DNA of 64,000 bases. Source: Artemia franciscana (Eukaryota > Arthropoda > Branchiopoda > Anostraca > Artemiidae). The notes beneath the pieces were generated by a model. It made no database searches, had not been told where the DNA came from, and worked only from the letters and a program-made list of their open reading frames with translations. This document shows, piece by piece, positions 48,050 through 60,070 of the stretch (positions are counted from its first letter, which is position 1; each line of letters begins with the position of its first letter). The translations under genes were made by a program, and so were the position numbers. The stretch is from NCBI RefSeq assembly GCF_032884065.1, contig NC_088873.1, positions 22,681,558 through 22,745,557 on the forward strand. Reading direction: 5' to 3'.

Positions 48050-49830
48050 AGGTCTAATTTCTCATATTGCAGCTAAGTCCTTTTGACCATCTCGATGCAC
48101 ACAGTTTCTTTTGATTCATCGCAACATCTCCCTTGACAAGCCCTGAAAGCTTGAACCTGATACCAATAAAAATTCCTTAGATATTGCAGATACGCCCTTT
48201 GACAAACTTAGAGGCACATGCTGCTTTTCAATCAAGTCAAACATCCCCAGCAACATGTTCTGATAGTTTCAAATAAAACCCTTAGTTGTTCCTGAGATAT
48301 TGCACAGACTCCCTTTTGACAATCTGGATACACACAGAGTCTTTTAATTTAGTTTCCCACCCTTCATAGCTTTCAAAGAAAGTTTCAACTTATATCCTAT
48401 TCTGTTACTGACATATAACACCTACATGTTATTTTGACAACCTAAATGAACTTAAGATTCTTTTGATTAAGCCCAATAATTGTTGTTTATATATTAGTAG
48501 TGGATGGAGTAGTAGCAGACCAGTAGTAATAATATTAGCAAGTTGCAGTCGCCAGTATTTGGAGTCACTAATAGTTGCAGTTGCCAGTATTTGCAGTCAC
48601 AGTATTCACAGTCACGGATAGTCGCAATTACAAGTAGTTGCAGTTGCTAATAGTCACAATTACAAATAGTCGTAATTGCAAAGTAATTGCATTTATAGTA
48701 TGTCCAGACACATTTAGTCACAGTCACAATCGCAAGTAGTCGCAGTCACAGCCACAAGTAATCGCAGTTATAGTCACAAGTAGATGGAGTTGGAGTTACA
48801 AGTAGTTGTGGTCACAGTTAAAAGTATTCACAGTTGTTAGTAGTCGTAATTGAAGAGTGGTTGCAGTCACAGGAAGTAGTCACAGTCACAGGCACAAGTA
48901 GTCCCAGGTGCAGTAGTTGCCATTGCTACTAGTCATGAACGTAATTGCAAGTTTTTGCAAGTCACGAGCAGTCGCAGTCGTAGTTGCAGTTGCATGTAGT
49001 CGTAGTCGCAGTTATTTTCAGTCGCAGTCGCAAATAGTCGCAGCTGTAAGCAGCCACAATCGTAAGTAGTGGCGGTCACAAATAAAACAGTTATAGTCGC
49101 AAGTTGTAAAAGTCCCAAGTATTTATGGTCATCGTCACAAGTAGGGGCAGTCACAAATAGTCAAAGATGCAAGTAGTCACAGTCACAAGCAGTTATAGTT
49201 GCAGCAGTTGTATTTGTAGTAGTAGTAAAAGCAATAACAGTAGCAGTTGTAGGAGTAGCAGTATGCACACTGTGTCTTTTGGTTATTACAATATCTCTCT
49301 CAACATGCCCTAGAAGTTTTAACTTAATACCCTAAATGGTTCATTAACAATTGTTGATACATCCTTTTGACAACCTACATGCAACATAGTGTATTTGATT
49401 TCATTCAACGTCCTCCTCAACATTCCCTGAAAGTTTGACCTTCATACCCTGAGCCTTAGTAGCAGTAATTGGTGTAGTAGTAGTAGTAAGTTTCACCCAT
49501 ATAGCCTTAGCCTTAGTAACAATAGAAGTAGTAGAAGTAGTATTATGCACATAGTGCCTTTTGGTTAGTTCAACAACCGTTTCGATATGTCTGGGAAGTT
49601 TCGACTTAGTACCTTAAACTATTCCATGGATATTGCTGACACACCTTTTTGACAACTTGCATGCACATAGTGTGTTTTGATTTTGTTCTAAATCCTCCTT
49701 AATAGTTTAACCCATATAAACTTAGCCTTAGTAAAAGTAGTAGTAGAAACAGTTTTATGTACTTATTGCCTTTTTATTAGTTCAACATCCCCTCAATATA
49801 CCCTGAATTTCCAACTGAACATCCTGAGAT
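48050..49830. repeat. Satellite array, ~117-bp unit, interrupted by microsatellite
   Basis: Units share CCTTTTGACAACCT.CATGCA, CACA.AGTGTCTTTTGATT, CAACATCCCCTCAACATG, CCCTGAAAGTTTCAACTTA and TACCCTTAGC. The TTTGAC anchor occurs at 48081, 48198, 48314 and 48432 (spacing 116-118), then near 49375 and 49647. Units are diverged. Between the two blocks lies the triplet-type microsatellite at 48487-49262, and shorter (AGT)n runs lie at 49460-49485 and 49525-49545. Confidence 0.8.
48487..49262. repeat. Degenerate AGT/GTC-type minisatellite
   Basis: About 775 bp built from variants of AGTAGTCGCAGTCACA: AGTCGCAGTTACAAGTAG, AGTCACAGTCACAGGC and so on, with a pure GTAGTAGTAG end near 49215. Words of 6 bases (AGTCGC, AGTCAC, AGTTGC, ACAAGT) alternate. 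The one minus ORF here (48933-49154) is only the read-through of the repeat. Confidence 0.85.
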
Positions 49831-50059
49831 AGAACTGAGAGAGGAAAGGCATTATCCTAGGATAATGCTTCTTAGAATATTCTACCTATAATCTAAAATG
49901 CAAATGGAATACATAGTATAGAATCAAAGAGTTTGTGATAAAAAACTGTGACTAAGGAGCAGCTCAGGCCATATTAATTGAAACCCTAAGACAAGGAATT
50001 TCAATAACAATTAATGGATCAAAGGAATTGGCTTTCTTTATTCCAAATATATAAAGCTC

Positions 50060-50240
50060 GCTAATTTTAATGTTACACATCAAATACTACAAGCCCGAGA
50101 AAATTTGCGTGATTTTTGAAAAAGGGAGGACACGCCCCCAACAAAGCAATATATTTTAATGAAAATCCAACAGTTAGATTCAACATGTTTGAGAAATCTA
50201 CTGTGGAAGCCAAGCTCCTATCTATATAGAAGTGGAATTT
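50060..50240 (+). repeat. Short copy of the dispersed repeat family
   Basis: TTTAATGAAAATCCAACAGT, ATTCAACATGTTTGAGAAA, CTACTGTGGAAGCCAAGCTC and TAGAAGTGGAATTTTAC correspond to 38315-38405. Confidence 0.5.
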
Positions 50241-50829
50241 TACTAATAATAATAATAAATTATTGTTACCCTCTGTACACAACAAAAATGAACTACAGAG
50301 GAATATAGGAAAATGAAAAGAAAAACAAAAGGGGCACAGACAAAAATCATGCACGATTCTTGACAACTTTAACATTCAAACACTCATTTATCTTCCAGTT
50401 CCGAAATTTGTGTAAGGGTATATGGACTACCTGATTAGTTGATTCACCTCTTTGACTCCACAAAAATAACTTCACATAAAAATCAAAATATCGTTCAACT
50501 ACCTAACAGCTGGTTCTCCTTATAAAATTAATTAATTCTAATGATGTGTAGTGGGAAGAAATGGTAATTGAGCTGCCTGTCCCCAGCAGTTCAAGGCCTA
50601 TAGGGTGGCTGGCACCTATATGGCTCTTCCCACTCACTCCCACTCTCCTCTGCACATTCTTTAACTATTACCAGAACAACCCCTCTTCCATTGTTTTCTA
50701 AATGCTTTAGTACATGGATCAAACATCATAAGATTTCATAACTAGTAACACTAGGTACTTGTAAGAAGTCAAGTCAGTGGAAAATCAATAATTTTGTTGC
50801 AACAGTCAGCAGATCTACGTTACAGTTTG

Positions 50830-51960
50830 TCCATTTTTTGACAAATCTCAAAACACTGTACCTTCATGAAATGTAAATATTAGTCCAAATGGAGATACTA
50901 ATAAAATACTTGCAGAACCTAAAGAACAGCAATCAGAATTGTTTTTTATCAAATGCAGAGAAAAATTTCCAAACGTCAAAAACAACACATATGGTGCAAA
51001 AAACGCATTATATAGCCGACCCAAGGTTCTCGTATCAAACTGGCCCTTTACACTGGCAAGAACACCATAAGATTGTCCTAGTTTCTCTTTCAAAGGAACA
51101 ATTATAAGCTGCCCAGTGGATCTAATTTATGTTCCAAATGGAAGGCCTAAATTCCTAAATGAACTAGAAGACAAGATTGTGGTGGGAACAACTTGGATTG
51201 TATCATTGGAAGCAATCTCCATTCCAAAGACAAAAAACTCTGTTTTGGAAGTGGCAACTGAAAGACCAATTTTTTTCTGTCCAGAGCAAAACAACATTAA
51301 CAGCGTTCTGAAGTGCACAAAGATTATCAGCCAAGAGAAGAATGTCATCAGCATAAGACAAGTGACTTGCATCAATATATGGCTAAGTTAAGTATGGTGG
51401 AATCTGTTGAGTGACTACTTTAATACAGTTATTATATATTGCCAGACTTAGAAAAGAACCTTGCTTAAAACCACGGCTGACATGAATACGATTACTAACA
51501 GTACCTTGCAAACGTATCCGGAATGAGGAATTCTGATACCACTGCCACAGGCAGGTACAAACAAATCGATTATCTCCACTTCTAAAGAGAGACAGAATTG
51601 CTTGAGAATGAAGAATGGAGTCAAAAGCCTTTGAAATATCAATGGCACAAAAGTAGAAGTTACTTTTGCCTTTTTATGCCTTTCTGCATGCCAGGACCTT
51701 CCCAAAAAACAAAACTGGTTATTGCCATGATCACATTTCAAGGTAATTTCATTATAGATAAGCTTCTCAAGAAGCTTGCCAATCGTTGAACGTATAGTAA
51801 TCAGTCTATATGTGTTGCAGGATTTTGGGTCTTTATTTTTCTTAAAAATGCATGATACTAGACCTTCACATAGCGCATCAGGAATAGCTTTTTTTCCTAC
51901 AAGCCTGAAATAAAATAACACAATGTTCAAACAATTTTACTGTCCTGTATAACAGATGTT
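50830..51960 (-). mobile_element. Degenerate LINE reverse transcriptase, minus strand
   Basis: In 51448-51930, SCIFKKNKDPKSCNTYRLIT and GKLLEKLIYNEI form the RT fingers. Motif A lies near 51620-51650 as a shifted DISKAFDS. YADD is encoded at 51355-51344 with HLSYADDILLL around it. KTEFFVFG and FRNLGLPFG follow in the thumb (51130-51270), then YGVLASVKGQFDTRTLGRLY at 50970-51060. Frameshifts break it. It is unlike the other LINEs here, lacking the KERLRWLGHV block. Confidence 0.75.
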
Positions 51961-52199
51961 CAGGTTACATGCCATCTGAACCCAATGCTTTACCTGAACA
52001 CAGTACCTATCATCGACTTCCTCAACAGATCCTGAAACTTTTTCACATACAGATGATAATCATAAAAATGACAACTTTTCAGTAAGGTATTTAGTTCAGG
52101 TTTCGCACAAACACAGACAGAAACACATGCTCATTTTACTCCTACAGATTTGACAAAAGAATTCAATTATTCAGATTTTACAGTCTATCTAGTTTATCA

Positions 52200-53600
52200 A
52201 ATGCTCTGAAATCCTGATACTGGAAAGGTGCCAGATATTGATGGGATTTTCAAATATGATGTTATGCAAACTTGCAACAGTGCTTGCTGAACCACTCACA
52301 TTTCTGCTGAATTTTTGAATGTTGTATAAAAATGGTTCAAAGTTCCATATTAAAAATTACAGAACAATTTCAAATATATCTATCTTTACCTGTATAATGG
52401 AGAAAGTTCTGGTGAGCAGAATCCACTCACATTTTGAGGAGAATAACTTATGGTGTAGGCTCAGCATGGGTTCCATAAACAGCATTCTTGTAATGTGTAA
52501 CTTCTTGAGGTGCTTAATGATTTTCAATTGATGGTGGATAGATGTATTCTGTTTGATTATATTTGTAATGCCTTTTTAAAGTGTTTGACAAAATTTAATG
52601 ATTAAGAAATGTCAACTATATGGTATAAGCCAGTAAACTGAAGCATGGATAACAGATTATCTTACAAATAGAACCCAAGAGGTTGCAGAAGGTGATGTTT
52701 TGTCATCATCAATGTCTATCATGAGTGGAGTTCTGCAAGGCAGTTGTCTTGGGCTAATACTCTTCTGCCTTTTTATCTATTGCAATTGGTTGTTAAAAAA
52801 TCAACCATAAAACAATCCATGGGTGTGAAAATTTACAGGTCAGTCATGAATGAACAAAGATTTCTTTACTTCAAGAGGATTTGGAAGCTCTGGACTGGTG
52901 GTGTATGATGGACTCTATGTTCATTTACCATACCAAGTGCAATGCTGCACACTATTTTTGTAGACTCCCTCAACATTACCCTTACTTTGTTGATGGTAAA
53001 TCAATTTCAAGTATGGAGCATATTCAAGACCTTGAGGTTTGCTTTGATTTGAGTCTCAAATTTGACAAACATGTATTGGATATCACCCATAGGGCAAATT
53101 ACCAATTATTAAATCCAAATCCCATATTCTTTAATTTTAATCTTTATTCATTGATTTCACTTTATATATCCACTGTAAATCCAATACTTGAGCATTACTC
53201 ATCAGTATAGTATCCTCTTAATAAGAGAAATAGAGAAAAAGTTGAGAAAGTGCAATGTAGGGCCACCCAACTCATACCTTACCTGAGACATCTATCATAC
53301 CACCAGAGAATGCAGAGACTACAGTTGCCCATATTTCTGATATGATAGAGCTGACCTAATAAATACATTCCACATTCATAATACCACTCCAACTCACTTC
53401 TTCCCTTTTGCAGAATAAAGTAGGACTCATCAACAAAAACACAAAAAAATACCCACCATGTCCACATAAAAGATTAGTTCAAAATCCTGAATCTAGCCAA
53501 GTGTAGAAGACTTGGAATGAACTTCTATTGGAAACAGTTGCAACTATCATGGTCTAGTTTTTCAAAACTAGCTTAGGCTCTATGGATTTCTATACTAGAT
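52200..53600 (+). mobile_element. Degenerate LINE reverse transcriptase, plus strand
   Basis: KNYRTISNISIFTCIMEKVL (52350-52400), then HGFHKQHSC (52465), an ISGVLQGS-like motif SGVLQGSCLG at about 52725-52755, DLEVCFDLSLKFDKHVLDIT (53030-53090), and EKVQCRATQLIPYLRHLSYH (53240-53300). The YxDD region is lost between 52790 and 52880. Multiple stops and shifts. It is head-to-head with the 50830-51960 element and of a different family. Confidence 0.75.
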
Positions 53601-54270
53601 CTTATCACAATCTAGTATCTTTTTATTGTATTAGTTGTTTTGTGACATGTATGTTTTCATTGAGCATGTTTCAGCATTGACATAGATGTTATAACATTTA
53701 GTGCAACAAGCTTGGTAAAGCTTACTGCATTTTGGAATAAATATATACCATAAGGGATTTACCTGCTAAACACCCTTAGATATTAGACAAGATGTGGTTA
53801 AATGATGCCACAAATAAATAAAAAATATGTCATTAAAGCATTTGAAGAAAGGAGTTGACATATGAGGAATTCATTGCATGTATATATAAGGCATGGCATA
53901 TATTTGGCCATTTGGGTAGGAGGGAGGGTATGAAGTTCAGGTAAATTATTTGAAACATTTTTGTATATTATAATTTGATAGCCTAGTTGCTTCTGGCTTA
54001 AATTACATTGTGAGCCCTTAAAGGGATAAAAACTTCCATAGTAAACAAGTTTTAAAACCTGGTTCTGCAAATCAACTGTCTTGTGGGAAAAAATTGCCCT
54101 TGTAGCCAATTCAGTGAAAATTCATAATTTTTCTTAGTCTTAATAGTGAATTGTTATTTTGAAAACAAATTTACAGAAAATTTAAAAAGAGCTAGACATC
54201 CCTCAAAATTTATGTCAGCTTTACTGTGATGTCATTTTCAAGGGGTTATAAAAAAAATTAAATTTTGTTG
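53601..54270. other. Gap before the MITE cluster
   Basis: No gene. The minus ORF at 53798-54109 has no recognisable domain. Confidence 0.4.
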
Positions 54271-54897
54271 GTAAAATTCTAGTCTAGTGACTTCTTGCTA
54301 TATTGAAAAGGAGTTAGGTTGGGAAAATGAAACTTTCAGGGATGGGTCTACAGGCTAAAGTATATCCTGGGAAGGTATTTTAAAGTACCTATCTCTACCC
54401 CTTCTCCCTCTAGAGGGCCCTGACATTTGCTTACATTACAGGTCTCTATCTATTGAAATTTTGACAAAACAATATTTTACCTTAATATTCAGTTACCAGT
54501 TGTTTTTTCTCTGCCTTTAGTTCTGAAAATTCAATTCCTGTTATTTGAATAGGTTTCTGAGCCATATCAATGTTTTTTTTTTCAAAATTTAGGAAATGTA
54601 TTTGCATACCTTTAAAACCTTATAAATTGGGATTGAGCAAAGTTGTGAAGCTGAAAACAATTTTGTTGTACTTTGTTCAAGCAGAAGATATATTTTGTAA
54701 GGTTTCACTTTTATAACACACATATTTTTAAAGGTCATCAAAGGTCAGGACTCTGTAGAGGGAGAGGGAGTGGAGGTAAGTACTTCAAAATACCTTCCTT
54801 GGACATACTTTAGCCTGTAGACCCATCCCTGAAAGTTTCATTTTCCTAACCTAACCCCATTCCAAGATAGCAAGAAGTCACTAATCTAGAATTTTAC
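54271..54897. mobile_element. MITE copy 1, complete, 627 bp with ~150-bp inverted ends
   Basis: It starts GTAAAATTCTAG and ends CTAGAATTTTAC. Both ends carry GACTTCTTGCTAT, GAAACTTTCAGGGATGGGTC, CTACAGGCTAAAGTAT and GAGGG-rich blocks in inverse order. The ~300-bp middle is unique to the family. No ORF. The flanks (ATTTTGTTG and CATTTTTTT) show no clear target duplication. Confidence 0.85.
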
Positions 54898-55206
54898 CAT
54901 TTTTTTTACTTTGGAGTATTTTTCTTCTTAAGGCTCCAAATGAAATTTCCCCCAGAAACACTTATTGAACTCTGAAAGAACATTAGAAAAGGGATCAATT
55001 GATGCATTCACTTTCATCCTAGCAACATTATGTTTAAAAACACAAAATTACTGTTGATTGGTAAACCTTAACAAATGATTCAAATAGCCTGAGCATTTTA
55101 CAATTTCTCAAAGAAGGCTAATCTGCAAGATTTTATAGGCTAGTGCTTACTTCTTGACAGTGGATACAAAAAACTGACACCAAATTTCATTCAAGTAAAA
55201 TCAGTG

Positions 55207-55718
55207 GTAAAATTCTGGTTAATTGACTTCTTGCTATCTCAGAAAGGGTTTAGGTTAAGAAAATGAAACTTTCAGCAATGAACCTATAGACTAAAGTATG
55301 TCCCAGGAGGGTATTTTGAAGCAACTACCTCTACTCCTTCTCCCTCTAGAGGGCCCTGGCTTTGATGACCTTTAAAAATATGTGGGTTATAAAAGTGAAA
55401 CCTTGCAAAATAGATCTTCTGTTTAATTGAAGTACACCAAAATTGTTTTCAGCTTCATAACTTTGCTTAATCCCAATTTATAAGGTTTTAAAGGTATACA
55501 AATGCATTTCCTAAATTAAAAAAAAACATTGATATGGCCTAAAATTCTATTCAAATAACAGGAATTTGCATTTTCAGAACTAAAAGCAGAGAAAAAGCAA
55601 CTAGTAACAGAAAATTAAGGTAAAATGTTGTTTTGTCAAAATTTCAATCAGTATAGACAGACATGTAGGCAAATTCAGGGCCCTCTAGATGGAAAAGGAG
55701 TAGAGGTGGGTACTTTAG
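55207..55718. mobile_element. MITE copy 2, truncated at the right
   Basis: Its middle is the reverse complement of copy 1's middle, so copies 1 and 2 lie in opposite orientation. The right inverted end stops after GGGTACTTTAG, where copy 3 begins. Confidence 0.8.
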
Positions 55719-56089
55719 GTAAAATTCTAGTTAATTGACTTCTTGCTATCTCAGAAAGGGTTTAAGTTAGGAAAGTGAAACTTTCATGGATGAATCTACA
55801 GACTAAAGTATATCCCGGGAAGGTATTTTGAAGCAACTACCTCCACTCCTTCTCCCTCTAGAGGGTCCTGACCTTAGATGACCTTTAAAAATATGTGTTA
55901 TAAAAGTGAAACCTTGCAAATTTCTGCTTAATTAAAGTACAACAAAATTGTTCTTTCATGGCCCTCTAGAAGGACTTTCAAATACCTTCCTGAAACATAC
56001 TTTAGTCTATAGATTCATCCCTGAAAGTTTCATTTTCTTAACCTAAACCCTTTCCAAGATAGCAAGAAGTCAATTAACTAGAATTTTAC
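55719..56089. mobile_element. MITE copy 3, internally deleted, 371 bp
   Basis: Both ends (GTAAAATTCTAG, CTAGAATTTTAC) are present but most of the middle is gone. A further remnant with TTTCCAAGACAGCAAG follows at 56103-56145. Confidence 0.8.
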
Positions 56090-57093
56090 CAAATCAGCTA
56101 CTTTCCAAGACAGCAAGATCCTAACTAGAACTTAATAAAGACTAATTGAAGGGAAAACAAAACTTACATCAGGCATGGGTACTTATTGGGAGGCCCTGTA
56201 TTCCCAATTAAAAGTAAATAAAAAATAAATCTATTTGGATGTACTTTTACAAAATAGCAATTAATGCCTGTCCAGCTTCACTAATATTCAGGATTATCAG
56301 TATTGGTTTTGAAATCAGCTCCCTGTCCTTTCAAGAAACTAATCTGCATTTCGAGCTTTTAAAAAAATTTACCATATTAAGACTTATATTAAGACTTAAA
56401 GCTACATTACCAAGGGTGTGTTCCAGGGACTTACTGTAGTAACCGAATGGTTACTATTTCCGTTCCTAGCGGGAAAATTGTTACTGCCCAACCCGCTGGG
56501 AACGAGAATAGTTACTGCCGGCAGTAACCGCAGTAAGTGATTTTGTTACCGTGCTCAAAAGAATGGTTAGCGCAGTAAGTACATAATTCACCTTCTTCAA
56601 CAAAAATCTCATTCAACAAAAAATAAATATGGACAAGAATGAAGTAATGGAATATCAAGTTATTTGCTTGAAAGAAGGTGGGACAGTGATTTTGCAAAAG
56701 AAAGAGGGATCTGAGCCAGGTTAGTAGATCACCATATTTTGGGATCAACATTAAAGGACACCCTGAGTAGTAGGCTATCTATTAGCAAGTAGGTTAAATC
56801 AATGAAAAACTTATTATTTAATTTAAAGATTTCCATGTTTTCTGGCATATCCAGGCATAATTATTACCTTAACTTGCCATTTGGAATCATTCTAATTGAC
56901 TTCTTCAAGGTAACATTGAGGCTCCATTAAATTGCCACATGGTAGCATTTTAAGCATTAACTCCTTTTAGGCTTTGTAAGCAGGCCTAGGTGAAGTATTA
57001 CAGATAAGTTGAGGATTTATGGGCTACCAAATCATTATTCTGAGACTGTCTTTAATCCTACTGAAGAAGTCCAAAGGATGGTAATTTTATCCA

Positions 57094-57265
57094 GTAAAAT
57101 TCTAGTTGATTGACTTCTTGCTATCACTGAAAGGGGTTAGGTTAGGAAAATGAAACTTTCAGGGATGGGTCTACAGGCTAAAGTATGTCCTGGGAAGGTA
57201 TTTCAAAGTACACATCTCTACTCATTCTTGCTCTAGAGGGCCCTGATCTTTGATGACCTTCAAAA
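57094..57265. mobile_element. MITE copy 4, single end only
   Basis: GTAAAATTCTAGTTGATTGA then GACTTCTTGCTATCACTGAA and GGGATGGGTCTACAGGCTAA, up to GATGACCTTCAAAAATATAT, where family similarity ends. Confidence 0.75.
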
Positions 57266-58269
57266 ATATATATAGCTGAAGTTACATGTTTCCCATTGAT
57301 TCTGCCAATCTATTCCTCAACCTTTAATTCCCTGTTAATTGAAGCAACTGTAACAAAGCAAGAATGGGGGAAAAGGTAACATGTGACAGAATACATTGGA
57401 ACTACATAATTTTGGCTATATATTTGCACATTAGGCAGGTTGGAGGTAAATTATAGTATAGAGATGCATGCTTTTCCCTTTGGTATGTAGGCTAAGTAGA
57501 AGGTTACTTGTACCTGATGCTGTCCATGTTGTTTTTAGTTGGATTGGAAACATCCAAAGAAAGTTTCCTTTGAAAAGGAAAGGTTAGATTGCTCAAAAGT
57601 GAGGTTGAATTTGTCAAAGCTCGGAGGTTTGCTCCTTCAGTCTGTTTAAAGGAAAATGGATTCATAATTGAAGCTTTGTTCATTTCAATCTTAAGGGTGA
57701 CCTATATTTGTGACAATTCATTAAATGGTTGTAAAGGGGTACTTTCGTTTATTCATTTGTCTTCTTTGTTTTCTAACAGTTTTTTTAATCTTTAAATTGA
57801 TATCCATTTCTTACAAATTTTTATTAATACCAGAGGTTCATTTGCAAGTTTTCACCTACTTTGTAATCCCTGGTCTCACAATTACATTTAAATTTACTGA
57901 AGCTAGTAAACATAGAGCTACTATCTATTTAAAGAGAATCAATGGATATAAGTAGGTTTTTTTTTGTATTTAAGCCCTAGGGCCATGGCAATTAAAGAAG
58001 ATTAACTTTAAAATACTGAACATTAAATAAGCATGATAGTCACAAAGAAAAACAAATAACAAAATTATACTTCTGTGTTCAGTTGCCAACCTGAGCAACA
58101 GTCATAAATTTTTTAAATCTTGCAGAACATTCACCCCAATTACATTCACAAGCTATCTCTCATGTCCCACACTCTTGTCCATACATCCATATTTCAGGGA
58201 AATAGAAGGACCATCATACTGGTATTCTTCATTTTTACTTATATTTAACGTGTTTGAAAGGAAGTTTCT

Positions 58270-58545
58270 ATGGCTAAGTCAGTAGGCCAGTAAAGGACCT
58301 GGTGGTCCTTTAGCCAGGTAGTGCAATAGGAAGCTAGGGACCAGCCAGCCTATGCTCTTGCATGCCCTTCCTTCTTACTGTCCCTAGATTTCCATCTGTA
58401 CTCATTTAAAGTTAGGCCAATTCTAGCTGAGGTTAGTCATATCACTAACCCCTATCCAAAACAAAATAAACTGACAATGCCAGGAATTAAACCTGTACCC
58501 CTTGGACAAAGCATTCCAGCCCAGAGCGTCTACCACTTAGCAAGG
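58270..58545 (-). repeat. Possible tRNA-derived SINE, minus strand
   Basis: Read on the minus strand, GCTAAGTGGTAGACGC (A-box-like) is at 58543-58525 and GGTTTAATTCCTGGC (B-box-like) at 58494-58479, about 35 bases apart. A non-tRNA body follows to about 58270. There is no poly-A, and other copies were not found in the window. Confidence 0.4.
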
Positions 58546-59107
58546 AACACAAATTTGACCAGAGAACAATAATTATTTTTAAAAAAGTAGAATATTGAAA
58601 AAAAATTGCTATAGTTGTCCCACTACTATCCTGTAAATGCTGTAGGCCCATTTTATTTAGACAAATCAATTTAAGACAGGTATCAACAAAACTCCATCAG
58701 GGATTGTATATGCTTAAGATACAATCAAGCTATTTGAATGCTTAGTTTTGTGATATTCTAGTCTTGAAATAACAAAAAAAAGTATATGATCTATTTATTT
58801 TTCACCAGCTCATTTGAGCAAAATCATTTGTGACAGCCAAATGCCCATGGTTGGCTTAGAACCTCTCTAAATGCTCTGAAACAGAAGGAATAAAAAAATT
58901 ATACTAATCAGCATTAAACTGTCCCTTAAATTTAAACACGTGCATTTAATTCGAAAATGACGCTACTGTTAGTCAAGCTTACTGTGCCGTTCCCACTGGC
59001 TCTACTGCAGTTAGAAATGGGCAGTTACCGCGCAGTAACTGCAGTTACTGAAAAACCGTCAGCTGGAACACACCCCGAACCTCCTGGAACATTGGGAAAC
59101 GGCTCAT

Positions 59108-59815
59108 TTGAATGAAAATTAAAAGTTTTAGTGCCCTTTTTAAGTGGCCAAAAAGGTTTAGAGGGCTACTAGCCCCTCCAACACTCCTTTTTTCCAATAA
59201 TTCGTCTGATAAAATTATTGAGATAGCCATTTTGCATAGCATATTGAAAGTCCGAAAAATAATGCCTTTGGAGATAACCCCCCACCCCCAGCACTTGAGG
59301 ATAAGTTTTTAAGTTATGAAAATTTGCCTACTGCTTACGTCTAGTATGTGTTATTGGGACGTAAGCAGATATTTTTTATGGGGAGTAGGATTTTGTGCTT
59401 GGGATGGGTTTTCCAACGAGAAAAGTTTCTGTGTGGAGGAAAATTTCCATAGTGAATTTTCCAGGGGACATATTACACTGAGGAGATTTGATTGAATTTC
59501 TATGGAAAAGTCTCTTTATTTGTCTTACTTTGACTTTGCCTATTTACTTTTGCATGGGGAGATGTTCCAGGGGAATTGTCGGAGAGAAAATTTTCTCCGT
59601 TGTTTGGATTTCCGTGAAATAGTTTCCATGGAAGGGAAGAATTCTGGAGTGATCAGATCAACGATTAAAATTTACGTCTTTTTCAAATAAAAGTATGCTA
59701 AGGAGAATTTTCAGCGAGGATGGAATTCTCTGGAAGAAATTTTAGGGAGAGAGTATATTTTAAGTGAGAAGAACTTTCCAAGGACGGGAGGGAATGTTTC
59801 ATGGGGGAGGTGAGC
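59108..59815 (+). repeat. Dispersed repeat family copy, plus orientation
   Basis: AGTGCCCTTTTTAAGTGGCC, GAGGGCTACTAGCCCCTCC, TTATTGAGATAGCCATTTTG and AATGCCTTTGGAGATAACCC match 38525-38680 in order. The following stretch of short GGAAAATTTTCC-like words is the family's right part. It stops at about 59815, where a tRNA-like segment intervenes, and resumes at 60440. Confidence 0.65.
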
Positions 59816-59819
59816 CTAA

Positions 59820-60070
59820 TGTAATGCTCTTAGGTGACTCGGTTTGCTGTGCCTGAAGACCGTACTAGCCCAACGGTCAACTGCTTGACGTGAATCTTTT
59901 TCGGGGGTCCTTAACGCTTGTTAAGGCGAGCCCGCCGGGTTCGAAACACCCAATGCTAGTAGCCGCAGGCGTAGATAACTGCAACACCACAGTCGATTCC
60001 AAATGCCTAGACAAGTATCCGCTGGTCCTGACCGAGTTCAAACTAAGGAATCCAGGGTTCTCTTTCAACT
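59820..60070 (+). repeat. GC-richer insert with Pol III box-like motifs
   Basis: TAGCCCAACGGTCAACTGC (A-box-like, 59868) and CCGGGTTCGAAACACC (B-box-like, 59935) lie about 65 bases apart. A second GAGTTCAAACTAAGG follows at 60033. It interrupts the dispersed repeat family. It may be a SINE, though no tRNA fold is clear. Confidence 0.35.

Larger units (their letters stand above)
56414..59075. mobile_element. Candidate hAT-like non-autonomous element
   Basis: Outer ends are GGGTGTGTTCCA (56414) and TGGAACACACCC (59064-59075), 12-bp perfect inverted repeats. Subterminal 100 bp on both sides are dense in GTAACTGC/GCAGTTAC variants (GGCAGTAACCGCAGTAAG left, GCAGTTACCGCGCAGTAACT right), as expected of transposase-binding repeats. 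No transposase ORF is found inside. No 8-bp target duplication is visible. The interior holds MITE copy 4 and a tRNA-like repeat. Confidence 0.5.

Noticed and set aside
48933-49154. Minus ORF with Cys/Thr/Leu-rich repeats
   Set aside because: It is simply the translation of the AGT/GTC minisatellite.
48050-49830. CRISPR-like interpretation of the regular repeats
   Set aside because: The units are contiguous diverged satellite copies with no repeat-spacer pattern, in a eukaryotic genome.
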